Source: Pseudomonas profundi (lineage in GTDB: Bacteria; Pseudomonadota; Gammaproteobacteria; Pseudomonadales; Pseudomonadaceae). From it: 64,000 bases of DNA. How positions within the stretch are numbered: position 1 is the stretch's first letter; each line of letters opens with the position of its first letter. The translations under genes were made by a program, and so were the position numbers. The stretch lies in contig NZ_VTPZ01000013.1 of the NCBI RefSeq assembly GCF_008638305.1, positions 58,390 through 122,389 of the forward strand, read 5' to 3'. Below, piece after piece: positions 49,943-59,284 of the stretch. A model generated the notes under the pieces. That model ran no database searches and was not told the DNA's origin. It saw nothing but the letters and a program-made list of their open reading frames with translations.

Positions 49943-50926
49943 GTGAATATTGCCCTGCCGCTACCGCGCATCGAAAACGCTATACAGCACGACGTACTTC
50001 AGGAGAACGCCAGCCTGCTCGACGGGCTGCTGCAACCCACCGCCCGGATTGATTCCAAATATTTTTACGATGATACCGGGTGTCAGCTGTTCAACCGCAT
50101 CTGCGAGCTCAGCGAGTATTACCCCACGCGGACTGAAGCCGGCATATTTCGCCGCTATGCGCGGGAAATTGCTGACGTGCTGCCCTCAGGCTCGCAGTGG
50201 ATTGACCTGGGGTGCGGCGACTGCGGCAAATCTCGCGAATGGCTGCACCATGTCGCCCCGGAACGTCTGGTCGGCGTCGATATCGCCGGCGATTTCCTGC
50301 AAAGCTCGCTGATCGAAGTCGCGGCCCATAACCCCGAAGTGGAATGCATTGGCGTAGTCAGCGATTTCACCCGTGACCTTGATCTCTCCACCCTACTCAG
50401 CGAATGTCCGGATGCGCCGCCGGTATTTTTCTACCCCGGCTCGTCGATCGGCAATTTTGCCCGTGCCGATGCGCTACGGCTTTTGCGTAATATTCGCCGT
50501 AACTGTGGCAAGCATGGCAGGCTGCTGATCGGGATTGATCTGATCAAACCGGTCGAGATCCTCGAGGCAGCCTATGACGATGCGGCGGGCGTCACCGCAG
50601 AATTCAACCTGCACGTGCTGGACGTGGTTAACCAAAAAATCGGCTCGGACTTTGACCGGACGAATTTCAGTCACCGGGCACGGTACGATTGCGTGCACAA
50701 CCGCATCGAAATGCAACTGGTAGCCCAGCGTGACCACCGCGTAGAGCTTGGCAGCCAGACCAACCGCTGCTTTCGCGCCGGCGAACACCTGCTCACCGAG
50801 TACTCCCACAAATACACCCCGAACGGCTTCCGCGACATGTTGATTGAAGCCGGTTTTGCCCAATGCCAGTTCTGGACCGATCCTTACCAATGGTTTGGTG
50901 TTTTTCTTGCGGAGCCAGGCCAATGA
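49943..50926 (+). CDS. egtD: L-histidine N-alpha-methyltransferase (ergothioneine synthesis)
   Basis: EgtD trimethylates L-histidine to hercynine with SAM. The 327-residue protein shows DDTGCQLFNRICELSEYYPTRTE (about 43-65), the SAM motif IDLGCGDCGKSREWL (about 87-101) and the family motif FFYPGSSIGNF (about 162-172). C-terminal EYSHKYTPNGFRDMLIEAGF is also typical. The start is GTG at 49943. Its stop overlaps the egtB start (ATGA), so the two are coupled. Confidence 0.92.
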   Translation: MNIALPLPRIENAIQHDVLQENASLLDGLLQPTARIDSKYFYDDTGCQLFNRICELSEYYPTRTEAGIFRRYAREIADVLPSGSQWIDLGCGDCGKSREWLHHVAPERLVGVDIAGDFLQSSLIEVAAHNPEVECIGVVSDFTRDLDLSTLLSECPDAPPVFFYPGSSIGNFARADALRLLRNIRRNCGKHGRLLIGIDLIKPVEILEAAYDDAAGVTAEFNLHVLDVVNQKIGSDFDRTNFSHRARYDCVHNRIEMQLVAQRDHRVELGSQTNRCFRAGEHLLTEYSHKYTPNGFRDMLIEAGFAQCQFWTDPYQWFGVFLAEPGQ

Positions 50927-52122
50927 GCATGCATCAACCAATCTCTCGTTCGACCCGCGTTGCAGCGCGCTTTCATGAGGTACGCCAGTACTCCCTGGCC
51001 TTGGTCGAGGGCCTGTCGGCTGAAGACTGCCAGCTGCAATCGATGGCCGAAGCCAGTCCTGTCAAATGGCATCTGGCGCATACCAGCTGGTTCTTCGAGA
51101 CGTTTATTCTGTCGGCGTCGCCAAACCCACCCGCAGCCTTCGACCCTGCGTTCAGGGTGCTCTTCAATTCCTATTATGTCGGGGTGGGCGAACGCCATCT
51201 TCGCGCGGAGCGGGGAATGTTATCCCGCCCCACACTGGACGATGTGCTTGCTTACCGTGCCCATGTTGACGCTCACATGCGCGCAGCAATCCAAGCCGGC
51301 AATCTGACCGAGGATGCGCTGGACCTGATCGAACTGGGTCTGAATCATGAACAACAGCACCAGGAACTGATGCTCACCGACCTCAAACACCACTTTTCCC
51401 TGAATCCGCTGTTGCCGGCGTGGCGGTCATCTTCTGCAGACGGCGCGACGGATGTACAAGCAGCCAATACCTTCGTTGCCCTTGACGGTGGGCTGATCGA
51501 CATCGGCCATCAGGGCAGCGATTTCTGCTTCGACAATGAACGCCCGCGGCACAGAGCCTGGCTCGAGCCCTTCGAGCTTGCCAGTCGCAACGTCAGCAAC
51601 GGTGACTATCTCGCGTTCATGGCCGACGGCGGCTATGAACGCCCGGAACTATGGCTCTCGGACGGCTGGGACATGGTCTCTAACGAGCACCTCCAGGGGC
51701 CCTTGTACTGGCGTCACGATGGGGAAAGCTGGCGTCGCTTCACCCTGCACGGAGAACAGTTGCTCGACCACAGCGCTCCGGTCATGCATATCAGTTTCTA
51801 TGAAGCAGACGCTTACGCCCGCTGGGCCGGGGCGCGACTTCCCACCGAGGCGGAATGGGAGTTTGCTGCAGCGTCACACCGGGAGCTGCCGGGCCTGTTC
51901 GGTGAGGTATGGCAATGGACCAATAGCGCCTACCTGCCCTACCCCGGATATCAGCCCGCGCCCGGGGCCGTCGGCGAATATAACGGCAAATTCATGATAA
52001 ACCAGATGGTGCTGCGCGGCAGCTCACTGGCCACCCCATCCGGCCATGCTCGCCTCAGTTATCGCAACTTCTTCCCGGCGTCGGCGCGCTGGCAGTTCAG
52101 TGGGTTGCGGTTGGCGCGATAG
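50923..52122 (+). CDS. egtB: Ergothioneine biosynthesis sulfoxide synthase EgtB
   Basis: EgtB is a non-haem iron enzyme that joins hercynine with a thiol donor (gamma-glutamylcysteine or cysteine) and oxygen to form the sulfoxide. The 399-residue protein has an N-terminal DinB-like domain with iron ligands His in KWHLAHTSWFFETF (about 46-59) and HEQQHQE (about 140-146), and a C-terminal formylglycine-generating-enzyme-like fold with DNERPRHRAWLEPFELASRNVSN and LRGSSLATPSGHARLSYRNFF. No egtA, egtC or egtE is adjacent. Confidence 0.92.
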   Translation: MSMHQPISRSTRVAARFHEVRQYSLALVEGLSAEDCQLQSMAEASPVKWHLAHTSWFFETFILSASPNPPAAFDPAFRVLFNSYYVGVGERHLRAERGMLSRPTLDDVLAYRAHVDAHMRAAIQAGNLTEDALDLIELGLNHEQQHQELMLTDLKHHFSLNPLLPAWRSSSADGATDVQAANTFVALDGGLIDIGHQGSDFCFDNERPRHRAWLEPFELASRNVSNGDYLAFMADGGYERPELWLSDGWDMVSNEHLQGPLYWRHDGESWRRFTLHGEQLLDHSAPVMHISFYEADAYARWAGARLPTEAEWEFAAASHRELPGLFGEVWQWTNSAYLPYPGYQPAPGAVGEYNGKFMINQMVLRGSSLATPSGHARLSYRNFFPASARWQFSGLRLAR

Positions 52123-52140
52123 ATCTCTGCGCCGGACCAA

Positions 52141-52200
52141 CCTGGGGGTGTAGCGCGCCTGCGCTACGCCAAGCCTGCAGCAACACCAACCCCATCGGCG
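52141..52200 (-). repeat. Dispersed repeat, copy A (GTAGCGC-AGGC-GCGCTAC core)
   Basis: The minus strand carries a 31-bp block (52171-52141) identical to 60303-60333, preceded by about 29 bp of weaker similarity including TTGGTG. Its core GTAGCGC-AGGC-GCGCTAC is a perfect 7-bp stem with a 4-nt loop. It sits in the egtB / acyl-CoA dehydrogenase convergent spacer. Confidence 0.8.
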
Positions 52201-52247
52201 AGCCCAAATCCGGCCCGCGATACTCACCTATCCCGGCGAGATCCAGG

Positions 52248-52280
52248 CAAAAAAAGGGCCGCCCCATGCGGGGCAGCCCT
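52248..52280 (-). terminator. Rho-independent terminator of the acyl-CoA dehydrogenase gene
   Basis: Read on the minus strand, GGGCTGCCCC-GCAT-GGGGCGGCCC (one mismatch) is followed by TTTTTTT. It starts about 20 bp past the stop of the gene at 52299-54104. Confidence 0.9.
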
Positions 52281-52298
52281 TCGGATACCGCAACCGAC

Positions 52299-54104
52299 TT
52301 AGTACCCCAGCGCAAAGTCCTCTTCGTCCATATCCATCAGGTTCGCAGAACCGGACAGCATCGCCTCAACGTGCATGCGCGTACGCGGCAGGATGCGCTG
52401 GAAGTAGAAGCGTGCAGTCTGCAGCTTCGCCTTGTAGAAGGCTTCCTCGGAAGTGCCTTCAGCCAGCTTCCCGGCCGCAACGCGTGCCATATCCGCCCAG
52501 AAATACGCCAGGCATACGTAACCGGAGTACATGAGGTAGTCGACCGATGCTGCGCCGACCATCTCGCGATCCTTCATTGCAGCCATACCGACCTTCATGG
52601 TCAGGTCAGCCCATTCCTTGTTCAGCTGCGCCAGGGGAGCAACGAATTCGGCGGTTGCCTCATTGCCTTCCTGCGCCTGACAGAACTTGTGCACGATCTT
52701 GGTGAAGCCCTTGAGCGCCTCGCCCTGGGTCATGAGTACCTTACGGCCCAACAGATCCAGCGCCTGGATACCGGTGGTGCCTTCGTACAGCATGGCGATA
52801 CGTGCATCACGTACGTTCTGCTCCATGCCCCACTCGGAGATGAAACCGTGGCCGCCGTAAATCTGCACGCCGTGGTTGGCCGCTTCGAAGCCAACTTCGG
52901 TCATGAAGGCCTTGGCAATCGGCGTAAGGAATGCGAGCAATGCGTCAGCCTGCTTGCGCGCCGCTTCATCAGGACTGTTCTTGACGATATCGACCTGCTT
53001 GGCAGTGAAGTACACCATTGCCCGGTTACCTTCGGCAAAGGCCTTCATGGTCAGCAGCATACGGCGTACATCAGGGTGCACGATGATCGGATCAGCTGCT
53101 TTTTCCGGCGCCTTCGGACCAGTCAGAGCACGCATCTGCAGACGCTCACGCGCATACTTGATACCACCCTGGAAACCCACTTCAGCATGCGCCAGCCCCT
53201 GCAACGCGGTACCCAGACGGGCCGTGTTCATGAAGGTGAACATGCAGTTCAGACCCTTGTTCGGCGGTCCGATCAGAAAACCGGTCGCCGCGTCGAAGTT
53301 CATCACGCAGGTGGCGTTGCCGTGGATACCCATCTTGTGTTCCAGCGAACCACAGGTCACACCGTTGCGCTCGCCCTTGTCGCCGCTGGCGTCAGGCAGG
53401 AACTTCGGCACGATGAACAGCGAAATACCCTTGGTGCCAGCCGGTGCGTCGGGCAAGCGGGCGAGGACGATGTGGACGATGTTCTCGGCCATGTCGTGCT
53501 CACCGGAAGAGATGAAGATCTTGGTGCCGGAAATCTTGTAGCTGCCGTCGGCATTCGGCTCGGCCTTGGTACGCAGCATGCCCAGGTCGGTACCGCAATG
53601 TGGTTCGGTCAGGCACATGGTGCCGGTCCACTGGCCGGACACCAGCTTGCTCAGATAAGTGTGCTTCTGTTCGTCAGTACCGTGGGCGTCCAGTGTATTC
53701 ATGGCGCCGTGGGACAGGCCCGGGTACATGCCCCAGGACCAGTTCGCCTGACCGATCATTTCACTGACCGCCAGTCCCAGTGACTCGGGCAGACCCTGAC
53801 CGCCATGGGCTACGTCATGGGCCAGGCTCGGCCAGCCACCTTCAACATACTGGGCGTAGGCTTCCTTGAAGCCGGTCGGAGTGGTCACCCCCTCCGCGCT
53901 CCAGGTGCAACCTTCGGTGTCGCCAACACGGTTCAGCGGAGCGATAACCTGCTCACAGAACTTGGCACCCTCTTCCAGAATGGCATCGACCATATCCGGG
54001 GTTGCCTCTTCGCAGCCCGGCAGGCTCTTGTAGTGTTCTTCATAACCCAGAACTTCGTCGCGGACGAAACGGATGTCACGCAGGGGAGCCTTGTATTCTG
54101 GCAT
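52299..54104 (-). CDS. Acyl-CoA dehydrogenase (large, about 600-residue class, FadE type)
   Basis: The enzyme catalyses FAD-dependent alpha,beta-dehydrogenation of acyl-CoA in beta-oxidation. The 601-residue protein has the AidB-like N-terminal part, [19 protein letters not shown] (about 163-181), [26 protein letters not shown], and the catalytic Glu region [18 protein letters not shown] (about 430-447). The C-terminal extension (acyl-CoA dehydrogenase C-terminal domain) places it with pseudomonad FadE1/FadE2 and with DmdC-like enzymes; substrate length is not visible. It has a promoter with a PsrA-type operator, which supports a fatty-acid role. A paralogue is at 61731-63533. Confidence 0.9.
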   Translation of the reverse strand: MPEYKAPLRDIRFVRDEVLGYEEHYKSLPGCEEATPDMVDAILEEGAKFCEQVIAPLNRVGDTEGCTWSAEGVTTPTGFKEAYAQYVEGGWPSLAHDVAHGGQGLPESLGLAVSEMIGQANWSWGMYPGLSHGAMNTLDAHGTDEQKHTYLSKLVSGQWTGTMCLTEPHCGTDLGMLRTKAEPNADGSYKISGTKIFISSGEHDMAENIVHIVLARLPDAPAGTKGISLFIVPKFLPDASGDKGERNGVTCGSLEHKMGIHGNATCVMNFDAATGFLIGPPNKGLNCMFTFMNTARLGTALQGLAHAEVGFQGGIKYARERLQMRALTGPKAPEKAADPIIVHPDVRRMLLTMKAFAEGNRAMVYFTAKQVDIVKNSPDEAARKQADALLAFLTPIAKAFMTEVGFEAANHGVQIYGGHGFISEWGMEQNVRDARIAMLYEGTTGIQALDLLGRKVLMTQGEALKGFTKIVHKFCQAQEGNEATAEFVAPLAQLNKEWADLTMKVGMAAMKDREMVGAASVDYLMYSGYVCLAYFWADMARVAAGKLAEGTSEEAFYKAKLQTARFYFQRILPRTRMHVEAMLSGSANLMDMDEEDFALGY

Positions 54105-54180
54105 GGTAACTTGACCTCAACGGTTATATCGGGATTTCAAGAGCAGACGAACGCTGCAAACAGGGCTGCCAAAGGCAGCA

Positions 54181-54198
54181 TTCAAACAGACGTTTGAA
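54181..54198 (-). promoter_or_regulatory. PsrA-type operator upstream of the acyl-CoA dehydrogenase
   Basis: TTCAAACAGACGTTTGAA is a perfect 7-bp inverted repeat with a 4-bp spacer and fits the PsrA motif (G/C)AAAC-N2-4-GTTT(G/C). It overlaps the predicted -10 and start of transcription, the expected place for repression that long-chain fatty acids would relieve. Confidence 0.65.
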
Positions 54199-54226
54199 AC
54201 TTACGTTTACCGCATAGACATGTCAA
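54198..54226 (-). promoter_or_regulatory. Sigma-70 promoter of the acyl-CoA dehydrogenase gene
   Basis: A perfect -35 TTGACA (54226-54221) and a weaker -10 TAAGTT (54203-54198) are separated by 17 bp on the minus strand, about 95 bp before the start codon. The leader also has a small GCTGCC/GGCAGC hairpin. The rest of the spacer to 54358 shows nothing recognisable. Confidence 0.55.
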
Positions 54227-54358
54227 GCCCGCGCGGTCGCTCCAGGCAAGTATTTTTCGGATTGGGGGAAGCAGGATACGGCGAAGCCGCCCGCTGGCAG
54301 CGATTGCAGCCGTGACGTTAGGGTAACGAATCCAAGGAGGGGTTACAGAAAATGTGAT

Positions 54359-54667
54359 TCAGGCTGTTACGTCGAGCAGCGTGCCGAGCACTTCATTGGC
54401 TGTATCAATTACCGCTGCGCCGGCTTCGACTTCACGTTGACCGCGCTGCAGCTCGACAAGACTGTCGACCAGGTTGACCGGCCGATTGGAATCGACGGCC
54501 GTGGTGGCGGCGGGTTGGCCATTGGCGGGCTGAACGGGAATGGCTTGCGAGGCTGCGGGATCGGATTGCACACCACTGCGTGCGATTTCCGCCGCCGCTG
54601 TGTTCGCACGATACTGCCCCTGCCTGACGCTGTTCATCCCCGATGACACAAGATCCAAGCTAGCCAT
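54359..54667 (-). CDS. Small protein resembling the ends of flagellar rod/hook proteins
   Basis: From ATG 54667 the protein has 102 residues. The N-terminus (LDLVSSGMNSVRQGQYRANT, about 4-23) resembles the rod-protein N-terminal helix. The C-terminus (VDSLVELQRGQREVEAGAAVIDTANEVLGTLLDV, about 68-101) resembles the C-terminal coiled coil of FlgG/FlgE-type proteins. In between is a Pro/Ala-rich linker (about 35-65). No flagellar gene is nearby: it lies between bioD and an acyl-CoA dehydrogenase. Similar orphan genes exist at this place in other pseudomonads, as far as I recall. The role is unknown. Confidence 0.72.
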   Translation of the reverse strand: MASLDLVSSGMNSVRQGQYRANTAAAEIARSGVQSDPAASQAIPVQPANGQPAATTAVDSNRPVNLVDSLVELQRGQREVEAGAAVIDTANEVLGTLLDVTA

Positions 54668-54736
54668 GGCACTTTGCCTCCCTTCAGCCGATACGGCCAT
54701 TCAAGCACAGCCCGCAGCAAATGGGTAGCGCCGTGT

Positions 54737-55417
54737 TCAAAGCAGCTCGCTGATATCCAGATGCGCAGCAATCGAGCCGGCAGACGGTTGTTCCAGCCAG
54801 GGGACCACGCCGAGACATGGGGCCTCGATCAGTTGCTTGAGGGTAGCCAGGTTCTCATCGGGCCGGCTCATGTCGGGGTCCACGCAGTTGGCCACCCAAC
54901 CGGCCAATACCAGACCATCGGCCTTGATCGCCTCGGCGGTTAGCAGCGCATGATTGATACAGCCGAGCCGCATACCCACCACCATCACCACCGGAATCGC
55001 GAGCAAGCCGGCCAGATCGGCCAGCGTCTGCCGGTCATTCAAGGGCACACGCCAGCCACCCGCGCCTTCGACCAACGTCAGGTCGGCGTTGCGCTCGAAT
55101 ACTGCTTTACAGCCGGCCGACAGCGCGTCGGCTGTCAGCGTCACGTCTTCCTCATGCGCCGCAATATGCGGGGCGATGGCGGCTTCAAGCGCGACCGGGT
55201 TGATCAGTTCATAATCCAACGGCGGCTGGCACTCGTTCATCAACGCCAGCGCATCCTCGTTGCGCAGGCCCTCAGCGGTGCGCTCGCACCCGGCTGCTAC
55301 GGGTTTCACCGCAGCGGTGCTCAAGCCCCGTTGCCGGGCCGAATGCAGTAGCGCCGCGGCAATGGTGGTCTTGCCGATTTCAGTGTCAGTACCGGTAACA
55401 AAATAACGCTTGGACAT
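54737..55417 (-). CDS. bioD: Dethiobiotin synthase
   Basis: BioD closes the ureido ring of dethiobiotin from DAPA, CO2 and ATP. The 226-residue protein has the P-loop FVTGTDTEIGKTTIAAALLH (about 6-25), AVKPVAAGC (about 36-44) and VEGAGGWRVPLN (about 115-126). It is the last gene of bioBFHCD, 15 bp after bioC. Confidence 0.95.
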   Translation of the reverse strand: MSKRYFVTGTDTEIGKTTIAAALLHSARQRGLSTAAVKPVAAGCERTAEGLRNEDALALMNECQPPLDYELINPVALEAAIAPHIAAHEEDVTLTADALSAGCKAVFERNADLTLVEGAGGWRVPLNDRQTLADLAGLLAIPVVMVVGMRLGCINHALLTAEAIKADGLVLAGWVANCVDPDMSRPDENLATLKQLIEAPCLGVVPWLEQPSAGSIAAHLDISELL

Positions 55418-55432
55418 GTTTTCCTCCGGCAG

Positions 55433-56224
55433 TTACGCCGCCCCCTTGGTCAATACGATCTGCGCAACCTGATAGGTGGCAGGCAAACCTTTGTCACCAC
55501 GGAATTGCTCGTATGCTTCAGTTAGCGCGCGCAACCTCGCACGTCCGGTCAGCCCGCCGGGGCGTCCGGGGTTTACGTTGTGGGCGCCCAGCGCCTTGAG
55601 CTCGCGGGTCAGTTCGCTGAGCTGCGCGTAATGCAGGACGTGCTGTTCGATCTCGCAACGACACTGCGAAAATCCCGCACGCGCCAGCAGTTCACGCAAC
55701 ACGGCCTCCGGCATGAAGCGATTAACGTGAACAAAGCCGTCGACCCGCTCCCAGGCCTGGCGCAGCTCACCAAGCGAGCCTTCAACCAATGTGTTGAACG
55801 CCAGATAGCCGCCGGGGCGCAGGGCGTTATACGCCTCGCTTAATGCTATCTGCAGATTCGAGCACCACTGCAGCGCCAGACTCGAGAAGATCAGGTCCTG
55901 CGAACCAGCACGTAGCGGCAGCGCTTCCGCATCAGCGGTAACCCAGGGTCCGCAATCCGGTGACGCGTTACGAGCGAACTGCAACATGCCCTCCGCCAGA
56001 TCAATCCCCATCACCGGACGACCGTAACGCCTTTGCAATTCCCGGGTGAAGTAGCCCGTGCCACAACCCAGATCAGCCGTATTCTCTGGACAATAATCCT
56101 TAGGCAAACGCGCCAGCAGATTACTACCCACCGTTCGCTGGAAGGCAGCAGCCTGGTCATAGGTAGTAGCCGCACGGCCGAATGATTCGGCGATCCGGCG
56201 CTTGTCGATTGTTCGCTCAGTCAT
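55433..56224 (-). CDS. bioC: Malonyl-ACP O-methyltransferase
   Basis: BioC methylates malonyl-ACP so that fatty-acid synthase can build the pimeloyl chain. The 263-residue SAM-dependent methyltransferase shows KRRIAESFGRAATTYDQAAAFQR (about 8-30), the SAM motif TADLGCGTGYFTREL (about 49-63) and DLIFSSLALQWC (about 107-118). It overlaps bioH by 8 nt. Confidence 0.93.
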   Translation of the reverse strand: MTERTIDKRRIAESFGRAATTYDQAAAFQRTVGSNLLARLPKDYCPENTADLGCGTGYFTRELQRRYGRPVMGIDLAEGMLQFARNASPDCGPWVTADAEALPLRAGSQDLIFSSLALQWCSNLQIALSEAYNALRPGGYLAFNTLVEGSLGELRQAWERVDGFVHVNRFMPEAVLRELLARAGFSQCRCEIEQHVLHYAQLSELTRELKALGAHNVNPGRPGGLTGRARLRALTEAYEQFRGDKGLPATYQVAQIVLTKGAA

Positions 56225-56936
56225 CGCCGATCTGCAGAAACTGGGCTATCTGTTCCGCCAGCCAGAGCGGTTGCTCCAACGGCAAGGCATGGCTGGCTTC
56301 GGGATAAACGACAACGCGAGAATGACTGTCGAGCTCCATAAGCGCACCTTCAACTACTGCAGGAACCAGGGCATCCTGCCCGGCAAGACAGTGCAGCGTC
56401 GGCAGCTCGGAGCGCCGCAGGATGGCACGACTATCAAGCACACCGAGAATCGCCAGGGCGTGAAGACGCTGCTCATGGTCCGCCTCATCCCACTGCAAGG
56501 ATCGGCTCAGCGCCCTACCCTGCGCGCTGCCCTGGGTAATCAGCAAAGCGAAACGCTTGAGCGTTTTGTCTGGCTCATCGCGGTAATCAGCATAAAAGGT
56601 CTTGAAAGTATCGGTCGGCATTGCCTCGGGCCAATCCCGGCGACTGACGAAACAGGGATTACTGGCGATGGTAATGACTGTGCTGAATTTTTCTGGAAAA
56701 CGACGCAGTAGCTGCAATGCCAACACGCCGCCCAGCGACCAACCGATCAGCAGACCCTCCGGCAGCCGCTCGCCCAGTTCCGCCAGGTCGCTCTCGATAT
56801 TGGACATCTGCAAAGGCGGCAAATCATGGCATTGAACCTGCGCCTGGGGCAGCCGCTCAAGCAGCGCACTGCGCAGCGGCTGCATGCTGTCAGCAGACAT
56901 CGCCCAACCAGGCAACAGGGAAATATTGGTCATCAC
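56217..56936 (-). CDS. bioH: Pimeloyl-ACP methyl ester esterase
   Basis: BioH removes the methyl cap to give pimeloyl-ACP. The 239-residue alpha/beta hydrolase has the nucleophile elbow [16 protein letters not shown] (about 62-77, Ser in GWSLGG), an acidic residue in [10 protein letters not shown] and the histidine in [11 protein letters not shown] (about 215-225). It overlaps bioF by 4 nt. Confidence 0.92.
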   Translation of the reverse strand: MMTNISLLPGWAMSADSMQPLRSALLERLPQAQVQCHDLPPLQMSNIESDLAELGERLPEGLLIGWSLGGVLALQLLRRFPEKFSTVITIASNPCFVSRRDWPEAMPTDTFKTFYADYRDEPDKTLKRFALLITQGSAQGRALSRSLQWDEADHEQRLHALAILGVLDSRAILRRSELPTLHCLAGQDALVPAVVEGALMELDSHSRVVVYPEASHALPLEQPLWLAEQIAQFLQIGDD

Positions 56937-58102
56937 TCACACTCCGGAACAGCGGCTATGGCTTGTTTGAGCGCATCAAGAAGCTGCGCCACATCGCTCT
57001 CACTGTGCGCTGCGCACAGGGTAACCCGCAACCGGGCCGTCCCGCGCGGAACAGTCGGAGGGCGTATCGCCGTGACCAATATGCCGCGCTCACGCAGCGC
57101 CGCCGAGACGGCGATGGCGCGCTCGCTGCTGCCCATAACGATAGGCTGGATCGGCGTTGGACTGTCCATCAATTGCAGCCCCAGATCGGACACGCCCGCG
57201 CGAAACTGGGCGATCAGCCGGTTGAGATGCTCGCGTCGCCAGCTTTGCTCGCGCAGGATCTGCAGGCTTTTCAGCGTAGCGCACGCCACGGCCGGTGGCT
57301 GACTGGTGGTATAGATGTACGGCCGCGCGAACTGGATCAAGGTCTCGATCAGCTCCTCGCTGCCGGCAATAAAGGCGCCCGCCGTGCCAAACGCCTTGCC
57401 CAGGGTGCCGATGAGTACCGGGACATCCTTCACATCCAGCCCATAATGCTCGACGATGCCGCCACCTTGCCGACCAAGGCAACCAAATCCGTGGGCGTCA
57501 TCCACCATCACCCAGGCATCCTTTGCTCGTGCAGCAGCACATACCGCGGGCAAGTCAGCCAGGTCACCGTCCATGCTGAAAACGCCATCGGTCACCACCA
57601 GCGTATTGCCGGTGGCCTTGGCCAGACGAGAGGTCAAGCTTGAGATATCGTTGTGCAGGTAACGCGAGAATCGGGCGCCGCTGAGCAAACCTGCGTCCAG
57701 CAACGAGGCGTGATTCAGGCGATCTTCCAGTACCGTATCGCCCTGCCCAACCAATGCCGTTACCGCACCCAGATTGGCCATATAGCCGCTCGACATCAGC
57801 AGAGCCCGGGGACGGCCGGTAAATTCGGCGAGCGCTTCCTCAAGCTGATGGTGCGGCGTGCTGTGCCCGACCACCAGGTGCGAAGCGCCGCCGCCTACGC
57901 CCCAGGTGCGCGCGCCCGCAACGAAGGCCTCAATCACCTCCGGATCATTGGCCAGGCCCAGATAATCATTGTTGCAGAACGCCAGCAGCGGCTGACCATC
58001 GACTACTACCCGTACGCCCTGTGGCGTCTCAAGCAACGGTCGCTGACGATACAGATGGGCCGCCCGACGTTCAGCCAGTCGGGCAGTCAGATCGAAGGAC
58101 AT
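56933..58102 (-). CDS. bioF: 8-amino-7-oxononanoate synthase
   Basis: BioF condenses pimeloyl-ACP with L-alanine to KAPA with PLP. The 389-residue protein has [15 protein letters not shown] (about 42-56), [35 protein letters not shown] (about 70-104), [16 protein letters not shown] (about 202-217) and the PLP-lysine in [14 protein letters not shown] (about 233-246). It lies 24 bp after bioB. Confidence 0.95.
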   Translation of the reverse strand: MSFDLTARLAERRAAHLYRQRPLLETPQGVRVVVDGQPLLAFCNNDYLGLANDPEVIEAFVAGARTWGVGGGASHLVVGHSTPHHQLEEALAEFTGRPRALLMSSGYMANLGAVTALVGQGDTVLEDRLNHASLLDAGLLSGARFSRYLHNDISSLTSRLAKATGNTLVVTDGVFSMDGDLADLPAVCAAARAKDAWVMVDDAHGFGCLGRQGGGIVEHYGLDVKDVPVLIGTLGKAFGTAGAFIAGSEELIETLIQFARPYIYTTSQPPAVACATLKSLQILREQSWRREHLNRLIAQFRAGVSDLGLQLMDSPTPIQPIVMGSSERAIAVSAALRERGILVTAIRPPTVPRGTARLRVTLCAAHSESDVAQLLDALKQAIAAVPECE

Positions 58103-58126
58103 GGTGGAGGCTCGTGGGGAGAGTGA

Positions 58127-59176
58127 TCAGACCGCCGCTGCGTTGGTAAACAATGCGCTATCGCGCTGTTCAACCAGCGCCTGCTCGATTGCTGCCTGAT
58201 GCACTTCATCATCATGTTCTTCACGCTCTTCAGGCTTGATGCCCAGGCGCTCGAACAGACGCATATCCTTTTCCGCCTGCGGATTGGAGGTGGTAAGCAG
58301 ACGATCGCCGTAAAAAATCGAATTGGCTCCGGCAAAGAACGCCAGCGCCTGGGTTTGCTCACTCATCTGCTCGCGGCCAGCTGACAGGCGCACGTGCGAT
58401 TTCGGCATCATGATACGGGCCACAGCCAGCATGCGGATGAAGTCGAAGGGGTCCAGGTCCTCGGCGTTTTCCAGCGGCGTCCCGGCTACCTTGACCAGCA
58501 TATTGATCGGCACGCTCTCCGGATGCTCCGGCAGGTTCGCCAATTGAATCAACAGGCCGGCGCGATCTTGCAGCGACTCGCCCATGCCCAGGATACCGCC
58601 CGAGCAAATCTTCATTCCCGCATCACGCACGTAGGACAATGTCTGCAGGCGATCGCTATAGGTGCGCGTAGTGATGATATTGCCGTAGAACTCCGGCGAG
58701 GTATCCAGGTTATGGTTGTAATAATCCAGCCCCGCATCAGCCAGCGCAGCGGTCTGTTCCTTGGTCAGCTTGCCAAGCGTCATGCAGGTTTCCAGGCCGA
58801 GCTTGCGCACGCCCCGAACCATTTGCAGAACGTATGGCATATCCTTTTCGGACGGGTGCTTCCAGGCAGCACCCATGCAGAAACGGGTCGCGCCGATGGC
58901 TTTGGCTGCAGCGGCCTCTTCGAGCACCTTCTGCACCTCAAGGAGCTTTTCCTTGTCCAGACCGGTGTTGTAGTGCCCGGACTGGGGGCAGTACTTGCAG
59001 TCTTCAGGGCAAGCACCGGTCTTGATCGATAGCAATGTCGAGACTTGCACCCGGTTCGCAACAAAATGCTGCCGATGCACCGTCTGCGCCTGGAACAGCA
59101 GGTCATTGAAGGGTTGGCGGAACAGGGCCAGTACTTCTGCCGGCGTCCAGTCGTGGCGGGTTTGGGATGCAGTCAT
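58127..59176 (-). CDS. bioB: Biotin synthase
   Basis: BioB inserts sulfur into dethiobiotin by radical SAM chemistry. From ATG 59176 it has 349 residues. The radical SAM cluster motif is [11 protein letters not shown] (about 54-64). Conserved [10 protein letters not shown] and [11 protein letters not shown] segments follow. An in-frame ATG at 59227 is upstream, but ATG 59176 has AGGA at good spacing. It heads bioBFHCD and has a BirA-type operator and a promoter upstream. Confidence 0.96.
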   Translation of the reverse strand: MTASQTRHDWTPAEVLALFRQPFNDLLFQAQTVHRQHFVANRVQVSTLLSIKTGACPEDCKYCPQSGHYNTGLDKEKLLEVQKVLEEAAAAKAIGATRFCMGAAWKHPSEKDMPYVLQMVRGVRKLGLETCMTLGKLTKEQTAALADAGLDYYNHNLDTSPEFYGNIITTRTYSDRLQTLSYVRDAGMKICSGGILGMGESLQDRAGLLIQLANLPEHPESVPINMLVKVAGTPLENAEDLDPFDFIRMLAVARIMMPKSHVRLSAGREQMSEQTQALAFFAGANSIFYGDRLLTTSNPQAEKDMRLFERLGIKPEEREEHDDEVHQAAIEQALVEQRDSALFTNAAAV

Positions 59177-59230
59177 CAAAAACATTCCTGGTGTTTGCTT
59201 GAAGATCGGTTTGGCTTCAACGTTCATCGC

Positions 59231-59258
59231 ATCATAGCGACGACACGGATAGCGTCAA
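59231..59258 (-). promoter_or_regulatory. Sigma-70 promoter of the biotin operon
   Basis: TTGACG (-35, 59258-59253) and TATGAT (-10, 59236-59231) are 16 bp apart on the minus strand, both five-of-six matches, about 48 bp upstream of the bioB ATG. The -35 falls inside the proximal half of the BirA-type operator. Confidence 0.6.
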
Positions 59259-59284
59259 CCCTTGAAATCAACCGTGGTTTACAA
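59252..59284 (-). promoter_or_regulatory. BirA-type biotin operator (bioO)
   Basis: On the minus strand TTGTAAACC (59284-59276), 15 bp, then GGTTGACGC (59260-59252) fit the bacterial BirA operator TTGTAAACC-N14/15-GGTTTACAA: the left half is perfect and the right half matches at six of nine positions. Overlap with the bioB -35 suits biotin-dependent repression. The site also covers the possible comF start codons. Confidence 0.72.
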
